Positions 16,116-23,408 of a stretch of 64,000 nt of DNA are shown here, in pieces. Position 1 is the stretch's first letter. The number at the start of each line of letters is the position of its first letter. Made by a program: the position numbers and the translations under genes. The stretch is from the NCBI RefSeq assembly GCF_004912135.1, contig NZ_STGU01000002.1:62001-126000 (forward strand). The letters are read 5' to 3'. This stretch comes from Rhizobium rosettiformans W3. Its GTDB lineage: Bacteria > Pseudomonadota > Alphaproteobacteria > Rhizobiales > Rhizobiaceae. The notes under the pieces were generated by a model. That model did not search any database. It was given only the letters and a program-made list of their open reading frames with translations, and was not told the origin of the DNA.

Positions 16116-18314
16116 TCACTTGCTGCTTGCGGTGAAGACCCCGTCCCAGTCGGCCGGTGCCGTTTCCGGCAGTTCCGCCAGCCTGTCGCGATAGAGCGCA
16201 TGGGTGCCTGAAAGCGGGTTCGGCGACCGTTGGAGCAGGTCCTGCAGGTGGAGGCGTGCGGAGGAAAAGTCGCCTTCCTGCCAGGCTGAAATGAACATGG
16301 CATGGGCGGACAGCAGATCTGAATCGGCTGCGCTCTCTCCCTCTTCTCCGATCAGCGCATGGAGTGTCACCGGAGCGTTTCGTCCCACGACACGCACGCG
16401 ATCGACTTCCGCGAAGGCGAGGCCGCTGGTTCTTGCCCGCACATCCTCTGTCACCAGGACCGAGACCTCATAGAGCTTGGTCATGCCCTCGACACGCGAG
16501 GCGAGGTTGACGCTGTCGCCGAGGCAGGAATAGCTGAAGCGTTGGTCGGATCCGAGATTGCCCACACAGGCCATGCCGGTATTGAGCCCGATGCCGATCT
16601 TGAGGTTCAGGCCGCTTTCGCGGTTGAGCCTTTCAAGCCCGGAGACCATGTCGAGTGCGGCGAGACACGCTTTTTGCGGATGGTCGGCAATGTCGAGCGG
16701 TGCGTTCCAGAAGGCCATGATGGCGTCGCCGATATATTTGTCGATCGTCGCCTCGCGCTTGAGAAGCACATCGGTCATCGGCGTCAGGAAGTTGTTGAGC
16801 AGACCGGTGAGCTCGGTCGGCGACAACCGCTCGGAGAGCGTGGTGAAGCCGCGGATGTCGGAAAAGAGCACGGTCAGTTCCCGGTCCTCGCCGCCGAGCG
16901 TCAAACCTTCCGGATTTTCCGAAAGCCGCTCGACCAGGGTCGGCGACAGATAGCGGCCGAAGCTCTCGCGCACGAACCGCTTCTCGCGGTGGGTGAGCAT
17001 CAGAAGCAGGGGCAGGGCGGTCAGAAGCACTGCCGCGAGGCTCGTGAGCGGCAGCAGCGGATCAAACAGCGTCAGAGCGCGGGAAAAGGCAAGCCACGAG
17101 CCGCCGGTGATCAGGGCTGCGAGCACCAGGGCAACCACAACCGAGAAGGCCGGGGTGGCGGTCGCCAACACAGCAAGCAACACAAGTCCGGCCAAAACGG
17201 CGGCTGCCCGCTCAGCACCCACGATCCAGTCCGGCCGCTGCAGGAAGACCCCGCTCGCGATCTGATCGATGATCTCGGCATGCACCTTCACGCCCGCCAT
17301 CGCGCGATCGACGGGTGTCGCGACGATATCGCGCAGACCCACGGCACTCGTTCCGACCAGGAGGATGCGCCCCTGGATCTGCGCCATCAGCGTCGCTGCC
17401 CTGGCGGGATCGAAGAAGTCGGCTGCGGAAATGACGGGCATGTTCGGCAGGCCCGAATAATAGATCCAGATCTCGCCATCGGCGGAGAGGGGAATGTCCA
17501 GCGCGCCGACCCTCAGATCCGTCATCGCCGACCCCTCCGCCGTTCCGGCAGAGCGCAGGACGAAGGAGCCGGCCTGCTGTGCGATCCTGAGCGTCTCGAT
17601 CGAGAGCGCCGGATAGAGCTGGTCACCGCTTTTTGCGATGAGCGGGAAGGTGCGAATGATGTTGTCGGCCGTCGGCGGGAAGGAGAAATAGCCGAGAGCC
17701 GTTGCCCGCTTTGTCAGATCGGGCAGGTTCGACAATGCGCCGGAATAGGGGATCAGGCGTGCGCGCGGATCCGGTCCGACGAAGGAGAAGCCGGCCTTCG
17801 GCTCCGGTGCCGGCGAAGACCTCTCGTTGGTGAGCGCAATTCCAAGCGCCACGGCATTCGAGGCAACGGCCTCCGCCAGCTGCGCATCCGGATCCGGCAG
17901 GCCGGATCCCACCTCGATCGCAATCCCTTGGGCGCGCATCTCCTCGACCAGACGGCCAGGCGCTGTCCTGTCCGGCTCGGAAAACACGATGTCGAAGCCG
18001 ATGGCAGCAGCCCCGAGCCCGCTTGCCCGCTCCACGATCTCCGCCACCGTGCGGCGCGACCACGGCCACTGCCCGAGCTTGCCGATCGAAGCCTCGTCGA
18101 TATCGATGACGGCGACCGGCGGATCGGTCGCCTCGCGCGGCTTCAGCGTCTGGTAGGTGTCAAACACCAGCGCCGTCAGCCGGAAGGCCTGGGGGGCGAA
18201 GGCGGCATGGGCTGTCAGAACGGCAGAAAGCGCAGCCGCTCCAATCAGCGAGACGCCGAGCTTGCGTCGCTGTGAGGACGACAGTCGGCGCCGAGGAGTG
18301 TGGGCTGCGGCCAT
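16116..18314 (-). CDS. CHASE2-domain class III adenylate cyclase
   Basis: A 732-residue membrane sensor. One N-terminal segment (about 20-40) precedes an extracytoplasmic CHASE2 domain (about 45-350; VAVIDIDEASIGKLGQWPW), then three segments (about 365-440) and a cytoplasmic cyclase domain (about 470-640). Metal ligands are Asp486 (FSDIRGFT) and Asp530 (KYIGDAIM). The base-selecting positions are Lys526 and Ser596 (SYSCLGD), which favours ATP over GTP. Asn603 and Arg607 of VNLASR are the transition-state pair, so it should be active. It is the last gene of an operon with the FecR and Slam-like genes (8-base gap) and converges on the cNMP-domain transporters. Confidence 0.93.
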   Translation of the reverse strand: MAAAHTPRRRLSSSQRRKLGVSLIGAAALSAVLTAHAAFAPQAFRLTALVFDTYQTLKPREATDPPVAVIDIDEASIGKLGQWPWSRRTVAEIVERASGLGAAAIGFDIVFSEPDRTAPGRLVEEMRAQGIAIEVGSGLPDPDAQLAEAVASNAVALGIALTNERSSPAPEPKAGFSFVGPDPRARLIPYSGALSNLPDLTKRATALGYFSFPPTADNIIRTFPLIAKSGDQLYPALSIETLRIAQQAGSFVLRSAGTAEGSAMTDLRVGALDIPLSADGEIWIYYSGLPNMPVISAADFFDPARAATLMAQIQGRILLVGTSAVGLRDIVATPVDRAMAGVKVHAEIIDQIASGVFLQRPDWIVGAERAAAVLAGLVLLAVLATATPAFSVVVALVLAALITGGSWLAFSRALTLFDPLLPLTSLAAVLLTALPLLLMLTHREKRFVRESFGRYLSPTLVERLSENPEGLTLGGEDRELTVLFSDIRGFTTLSERLSPTELTGLLNNFLTPMTDVLLKREATIDKYIGDAIMAFWNAPLDIADHPQKACLAALDMVSGLERLNRESGLNLKIGIGLNTGMACVGNLGSDQRFSYSCLGDSVNLASRVEGMTKLYEVSVLVTEDVRARTSGLAFAEVDRVRVVGRNAPVTLHALIGEEGESAADSDLLSAHAMFISAWQEGDFSSARLHLQDLLQRSPNPLSGTHALYRDRLAELPETAPADWDGVFTASSK

Positions 18315-18322
18315 CGCGCGGC

Positions 18323-20821
18323 TTAACGGCTGCCGGCGAAGATGCCGGACGAGGACCAGGTGCCGTCCTCGGCAGAAAAGTTGCCCATGATGCCCTTGAC
18401 CGGGTCGGTGCCGTTGGAGGCAAAGGCGCCGGTGACGGAGCTGCTCACGCCATCGGTTGTGCCGCTGCCGCTGAAGGTCGCCGCGCCGCTACCGAAATTG
18501 ACGTTAGAGGTGAAGTCCCGGCCATCATAGTCCGTGATCTCCACGTCGCCCGTGCGGGTGCCGAAGTTCATCGTCGATCTCATCGTGCCAGTCGCGATGT
18601 ATTGGTCACCGTTATTCAACACCGTACCTACGGCGTTTCCATTATAGGTGGCCGATCCAGAGGACGGTAGCCTGCCAACCTCCGGCGTCTTGCCGATGAT
18701 CCAGTTGCCGAGATGGACAGATTGGGAGCTTTCGCCGCTAGCCGCCTTTCCCCACCAGCCCCAGGTCATGAAGCTGCAGGAATTGCAGATGGCGGAACTT
18801 GTGTCGTCGGCGAAGATCTTGGCGGGCACCACGTCCGACGACACGAGGTAGGAGCCGTCGACATCGCTGGCGGCGCCGATCAATCTATCATTCAGATAGG
18901 CGGTTTCGGAATTGCTGGAGGTCAGGTAAATCTCCTCGCGCTCGTCTGCCGTATCGATATCAATTGCACCTGTGAAGCTGTTGGTGCCCCCGTTGAACGA
19001 GAGCGAAACCGTTCCTGTGTCGAGGTCAATGCCGCTCCATGTTTTTACCGCCCCTGCTGCAAAGCCAGTCAGTGTCTGGTTGGCGAACGAGCGCGATACG
19101 TTTGTCTGCGTGAGGTTGTTGTTGCGGCTCAAGACATTGGCGCCAACGTCATAGGAGATGGTGCCCTCACCCTCGCCGGGGTCGGGAACATAGGTTTCGC
19201 CGCTCGCGACGATCACCATGTACTCGCCGTTCTTGCCGAATAATTCGTCGGAGCTCTCGCTGCCCCCGACAGTTTCCACAACGGATTGGGTATTCTCCAC
19301 GTGCCCGGATGGACTCGTCAGGTAGCCGCCGCTGCTCAACGCCGCCAGACCGTGGCCTCCTTGCTCCAGACGCGCGAAAGTTCCGGCAGTGACATTGATC
19401 GCGCTGAACTGGCCTGTTCCGGTTCCATTGATCAGGATCGAGGCTTGAATGGCCTTCCCGACGGCCGCACTCTCCGAGCTGTTAACCCCTGACGCGGCCA
19501 CGACGAGAAGGTCACTGTTGACCGCTCCCGATCCCGAAAGGGCCCGAGCAAGATCCGCATTGACGGCCCCGATCGACACGGCACCGGTCGCCGGATCCGG
19601 TTGCACCACATAATGCAGCACCTTCGTGCCAGTGAAGGTAGATGACATGCTGGCCGTCTGCCCACCGACGACAATAAAGGCATCGTTGACATCATTGCGC
19701 ATGAGATAGGCGAGGAACTCGCCGCTGCCGGCATAGGCCTTGCCTTCCAGTTCACCAAGCAGCGTGCTCGAGCCTGATACGGTCGCGCTGGTTAAGCCAG
19801 ACGAGGCGCTTTTGCCGTCAAGGGTGAAACTCTGTTCCTCGCCATGCGTGCCAGCCCAGCTGCCGTCCGCTTGGCGGGTCATCTGCCCGAAGCTGCCACT
19901 AAGCTCCCTGTAGCCCTCGTCCTCGGAAACGACCCCAACCGAGCCATCCCATGGTTCACCGCCGTCATCCGGCACCTCCGGCCGTGTGCCCACATCCCGC
20001 TGTGACTCACCCGCCACCTCTTCCACCGGCGTGGTCACGATCGGGCGCGGTTGCGGCACGGGGATGGTATTTTCGGACGGGAGCTGTGCCGAATTCGTCT
20101 GGCTGACGGCGCTGCTGGCTACTGTCTGGTCGGTGGGCGTATTGCTGGCGCCGCCACTCTGTCCGGGCCGGCCCGCAAGGAATTGCTGCAGCCCGCTCAC
20201 CCATTGCGGCGGCGTGCGCTGGATGCGCGGCTGGCCGTCGCCGGCAACGATGGAAAAGCCCTGCTTGAACAGCCGCTGCGGCGCGCCGTTTCCGGTGAGC
20301 TGGACTTCCTTGCCATAGACCAGCGTCATATGCGGCGGCAAAGGCTGGCCATCCGGCGTCTGGCCGTTCAGGTTGATGTCGACCACGGCGCCACGAATGC
20401 CGGCGGTGCCGATCGGCGTATCGATCTTCACGTCGCCGCTTGCCTTGGAGGCCTTGCCGCCGATGAAGCGCAGCGCGCCCTTGGTCATGGTGGCCGCGAG
20501 CGAGGCCGTGTTCTTCTCGGGATCGTAGACGAAGCTGTCGATCACCACGGAGGAATTGGGGCCAACGGTGAAGGATGTGCCGTCGGCAAGCAGGATCTGC
20601 ACCAGCCCCTGGCCGCTGGTCTCGATCCGGTGGTTGCGGATCACGGGATCCCCGAGCGAGATCAGCTTCGGTTTGCCACCCGCGTCGAAGGACCGCGCAT
20701 CCGGATTGACCGCGGCAGTCACCCCGGCAATGTTCGTGTCGGCCTGCGCTGGAGCGGATGCCAGCAGGAGCAGCGCGGCAGAAGCGCAGAGCAGGGCGTG
20801 ACGTCTGGTCGTCTTCATCAT
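18323..20821 (-). CDS. secreted FecR-domain protein with TbpB-like C-terminus
   Basis: An 832-residue protein with a classic signal peptide (cleavage near APAQA-D, no lipobox Cys). Residues 60-150 are a FecR domain (VRN-type strand IRNHRIETSG, then LADGTSFTVGPNSSVVID, then TPIGTAGIRGAVVDI). Residues 205-300 are a Pro/Ser/Thr/Gln-rich linker. From about 300 to the end is Gly/Ser/Thr-rich beta sequence; the last 160 residues carry CNSCSFMTWGWWG (Cys679, Cys682), GSATYNGNAVG and a final FSAEDGTWSSSGIFAGSR, which resembles the barrel domain of transferrin-binding-protein-B-like surface proteins. GGAG precedes two adjacent ATGs (20821, 20818). Probably cell-surface or secreted; ligand unknown. Confidence 0.75.
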   Translation of the reverse strand: MMKTTRRHALLCASAALLLLASAPAQADTNIAGVTAAVNPDARSFDAGGKPKLISLGDPVIRNHRIETSGQGLVQILLADGTSFTVGPNSSVVIDSFVYDPEKNTASLAATMTKGALRFIGGKASKASGDVKIDTPIGTAGIRGAVVDINLNGQTPDGQPLPPHMTLVYGKEVQLTGNGAPQRLFKQGFSIVAGDGQPRIQRTPPQWVSGLQQFLAGRPGQSGGASNTPTDQTVASSAVSQTNSAQLPSENTIPVPQPRPIVTTPVEEVAGESQRDVGTRPEVPDDGGEPWDGSVGVVSEDEGYRELSGSFGQMTRQADGSWAGTHGEEQSFTLDGKSASSGLTSATVSGSSTLLGELEGKAYAGSGEFLAYLMRNDVNDAFIVVGGQTASMSSTFTGTKVLHYVVQPDPATGAVSIGAVNADLARALSGSGAVNSDLLVVAASGVNSSESAAVGKAIQASILINGTGTGQFSAINVTAGTFARLEQGGHGLAALSSGGYLTSPSGHVENTQSVVETVGGSESSDELFGKNGEYMVIVASGETYVPDPGEGEGTISYDVGANVLSRNNNLTQTNVSRSFANQTLTGFAAGAVKTWSGIDLDTGTVSLSFNGGTNSFTGAIDIDTADEREEIYLTSSNSETAYLNDRLIGAASDVDGSYLVSSDVVPAKIFADDTSSAICNSCSFMTWGWWGKAASGESSQSVHLGNWIIGKTPEVGRLPSSGSATYNGNAVGTVLNNGDQYIATGTMRSTMNFGTRTGDVEITDYDGRDFTSNVNFGSGAATFSGSGTTDGVSSSVTGAFASNGTDPVKGIMGNFSAEDGTWSSSGIFAGSR

Positions 20822-20828
20822 TGTGCTC

Positions 20829-22226
20829 CTAGAAAGCGGCCTGGATGCCGATCGACATCGAGATGTTGTCGAACGCCTTGATGTCGTAGTTCGACCAGAC
20901 CTTGCGGTAGCCGGCCTCGGCCACGAGCGCCACCCGTTCGTTGAACGGCGTGATCTGACGCAGGTTCAGGCTGAATTCCCGGTCGCGCTGGCTTTCGCCG
21001 GCGTTGATCATGGCATCCGGATCGTCGTAGCGGCGACCGGCCACGGCGGCTTCCAGCCCGATGATCCAGGCCGGTCCGTCACCGATCAGCGCTGCATAGC
21101 GATAGGTGCCCGAAAGCCCAGCCCCCAGTTCGGTGGAGGAGAGATAGCCCGTCTCGGCATCGCGCCGGGTCGCCAGCAGGCGGCCGGTCAGGCTCAAATC
21201 CTCGCTGACATTGTGCGACCAGGAGAGCTGCCCGTCGTACCGGTTGCCGCTCTGAAGCTCCGCGGTCTGGCGCGATTTGGTGTTGGAATAGTCCTCGTAG
21301 CGATATTGCAAGCTGGCCGAGAGACTGTCGACCGGGGTCACCTGCCAGTCGAAATTGGTGGAGACGCCGGCCGAGGCCAGATAGCGGTCGCCCTCGATCA
21401 GCACGCCGCTGGTCAGCAGCATTACGGACAGCGACCGATCGTCGAGACCGAAGCGGCCGAGGTCGAAGACGGGGCCGGCATAGGCCTCGACGGCCGCCGT
21501 GTTCAGCGTGTCCCGATCGCGATAGCCGGCGCCATAGCCCGAGATGCCGGCCTCCAGCGCAATTCCCTGCAGATCGGTGTCGTGACGATAGCGGACGGCG
21601 CCGTTGATGAAGGCGTTCAAGTCGTCGCCGGCGACACTCAGGTCGTCGAGCGTGTAGGACAAGCCGTTCAGCGTGACGGTCGAATTGCTCGGGCCCGCGT
21701 TCGCGTTGCTCTGATAGCGGATCCCGGTCCGCACCATGCCAGAGAGCTGCGAAGGTGCCCCGCGCTGGTCGATGGCGGCGAGATATTGGTCGACCTTCGC
21801 CAGAACCTCCGGCGGAACGTCACCGACCGCCTTGGCTCCGTCGAAATACTGCCGCGCCGTTTCGTAGGCCCCGAGGCGATAGTAGAGCACGCCGAGTTCC
21901 AGCTGCAGCCGCGGCAGGCCGGGTGCGTAGATCAGCATGCGCTCCAGCGTCGAGATTGCACCTTCCAGATCGCCCGCCTGCGAGGAGAGTGCTGCATATT
22001 CGAAGGCCGTGTCGAGATCGTCCGGGGCGGCCATCATTCGTTCGAACAGCGCCTTCCGCTTGGCCTCGATCTCGCCAAGCGATGCGGCTCCCGTGCGCGG
22101 CGCGACATTCTGCGACTGTTGCGCAGCGGCTGGAACGGTGGAGAGGGTCAGGCTGAGCGCCAGAAATGCCAGGCTCAATGGATGTGCAGCGGAAGGGAAT
22201 ACTCCCGGGCTCTTTGGCAAGGGCAT
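20829..22226 (-). CDS. TPR plus outer-membrane beta-barrel protein, Slam-like
   Basis: A 465-residue outer-membrane protein. After a signal peptide (to about residue 36), residues 55-160 contain TPR helices including ELGVLYYRLGAYETARQYF and PPEVLAKVDQYLAAID. Residues 165-465 are amphipathic strands with many aromatic girdle residues and a terminal Phe, as expected for a barrel of about 14 strands. TPR followed by a barrel of about 300 residues is the architecture of surface lipoprotein assembly modifiers (Slam, DUF560), which move TbpB-like cargo across the outer membrane. The next gene, seven bases downstream, encodes a protein with a TbpB-like end, a typical Slam-cargo arrangement. First gene of the cyclase operon. 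Confidence 0.72.
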   Translation of the reverse strand: MPLPKSPGVFPSAAHPLSLAFLALSLTLSTVPAAAQQSQNVAPRTGAASLGEIEAKRKALFERMMAAPDDLDTAFEYAALSSQAGDLEGAISTLERMLIYAPGLPRLQLELGVLYYRLGAYETARQYFDGAKAVGDVPPEVLAKVDQYLAAIDQRGAPSQLSGMVRTGIRYQSNANAGPSNSTVTLNGLSYTLDDLSVAGDDLNAFINGAVRYRHDTDLQGIALEAGISGYGAGYRDRDTLNTAAVEAYAGPVFDLGRFGLDDRSLSVMLLTSGVLIEGDRYLASAGVSTNFDWQVTPVDSLSASLQYRYEDYSNTKSRQTAELQSGNRYDGQLSWSHNVSEDLSLTGRLLATRRDAETGYLSSTELGAGLSGTYRYAALIGDGPAWIIGLEAAVAGRRYDDPDAMINAGESQRDREFSLNLRQITPFNERVALVAEAGYRKVWSNYDIKAFDNISMSIGIQAAF

Positions 22227-22580
22227 CTGAAAACTACTCGGACCAGGAATGGATGAAAGTCTTTAAAACAGGTTAAGCTTTTGTTTGAAGCGGAGAAACC
22301 GGAGATCACCGGCCAAGTTTGGGTTTTTCCCCGACTTCGGTTCGCTCGGCTTTTGCCCTTCACGAGCCGATCACAGATCGAGCCATGCGCTCGGCAGCAA
22401 GTCCCGGTCGTCACTGCCGGCGCTGCGATCTTCCCCTTGTTCTCGGTCTGAAATCGCGCGGGGGAGGTGGGAAAAGGTCACAGAACTTTGATTTTTCGAG
22501 GGGGTGCCTGCCTTGTTTGCCGCTCTTTGGCGTTATAACGGTGGACCCATCCAAGACCCTTGCAAGCAGGTAACTGACCC
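22227..22580. other. divergent intergenic region, Slam-like operon / dsbA
   Basis: These 354 bases separate the two divergent starts. An AT-rich stretch at 22258-22285 is the likely promoter zone of the minus-strand operon. A sigma70-like pair for dsbA is listed separately. No reading frame here resembles a protein. Confidence 0.5.
22512..22539 (+). promoter_or_regulatory. putative dsbA promoter
   Basis: CTTGTT (22512-22517), 16 bases, TATAAC (22534-22539), ending about 40 bases before the dsbA start codon. This resembles the rhizobial housekeeping pattern CTTGnC-N16/17-CTATAT. Confidence 0.4.
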
Positions 22581-23330
22581 ATGTCGACTTCCGAACTCTC
22601 GATCACCAAGCGCCGGCTCCTCGGCGGCATCGCCATCGCCGCCGTCTCCATGGCTCTCACCGCCTGCAGCGATGCCGAGGACAAGGCGGCGAGCGCTGAA
22701 GCCAATCCGGCCGTCAGCAACGAGACCACAGCCTCGACCACGCCGGCCGTCGAAATCCCGACCGCTGATCGCGATGTCGACATGGAAGCGGCCCTGAAGC
22801 CCGGCCCGTTGAAGGAAATGGCGCTCGGTGACCCGAACGCGCCGGTCAAGGTCATCGAATACATGTCGATGACCTGCCCGCACTGCGCGAATTTCCACGA
22901 AAAGACCTTCGACGCGATCAAGACCAAGTATGTCGACACCGGAAAGGTCTATTTCGTGCTGCGCGAATTCCCGTTCCCGCAGGACACCGCCTCGCTCGCC
23001 GCCTTCATGCTGGCCCGCTGCACCACCGAAGACAAGTTCTTCCCATTCGTCTCGATGTTCCTGAAGCAGCAGCGCACCTGGGCGGCTCCGTCCGATGGTG
23101 ACGTGCGCAACGCCATGCTGCAGCTCTCCAAGCTCGGTGGTTTTACACAGGAGACCTTCGACGCCTGCTTGACGAACGCCCAGCTTGCCGGTGATGTGTC
23201 GGCAGTCCGCGATCGCGGCGCCCAGGAATTCGGTGTCCAGTCGACGCCGACCTTCCTGATCAATGGCAAGGCCTATTCGGGGGACATGTCGGTTGACACC
23301 ATGTCGGCCCTCATCGACAGCCTTCTCTGA
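22581..23330 (+). CDS. DsbA-family thiol:disulfide interchange lipoprotein
   Basis: A 249-residue thioredoxin-fold protein. The N-terminus has a lipoprotein signal ending ALTAC (Cys29), a low-complexity spacer to about residue 65, then the DsbA domain with active site CPHC (Cys99-Cys102) in the context EYMSMTCPHCANFHEKTF and the cis-Pro loop VQSTPTFLING. It should act in the periplasm as an oxidase or as a reductase partner of a DsbD-like protein. It precedes smc, an arrangement I recall from other Alphaproteobacteria. A strong terminator separates it from smc. Confidence 0.93.
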   Translation: MSTSELSITKRRLLGGIAIAAVSMALTACSDAEDKAASAEANPAVSNETTASTTPAVEIPTADRDVDMEAALKPGPLKEMALGDPNAPVKVIEYMSMTCPHCANFHEKTFDAIKTKYVDTGKVYFVLREFPFPQDTASLAAFMLARCTTEDKFFPFVSMFLKQQRTWAAPSDGDVRNAMLQLSKLGGFTQETFDACLTNAQLAGDVSAVRDRGAQEFGVQSTPTFLINGKAYSGDMSVDTMSALIDSLL

Positions 23331-23349
23331 TCGACGTTCCGTTCTGACG

Positions 23350-23382
23350 ACGGGCGCCGGGGAAACCCGTGCGCCCGTTTTT
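23350..23382 (+). terminator. rho-independent terminator after dsbA
   Basis: CGGGCGC (23351-23357) pairs with GCGCCCG (23371-23377), with an inner CGGG-GAAA-CCCG hairpin and TTTTT after the stem. It ends 27 bases before the smc start, so smc transcription needs readthrough or its own start. Confidence 0.8.
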
Positions 23383-23408
23383 CATGCGATGGCGTGGGGC
23401 ATGACGCG

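Noticed and set aside
16359..18275. 638-codon plus-strand frame antisense to the cyclase
   Set aside because: Its product is a His/Gln/Arg/Gly-rich low-complexity chain, and the opposite strand encodes a clear CHASE2 cyclase with all catalytic residues.
20556..20821. Reading the FecR gene as a regulator of a FecI-type sigma factor
   Set aside because: No sigma factor gene is nearby and the protein has a cleavable signal peptide and no cytoplasmic anti-sigma region.
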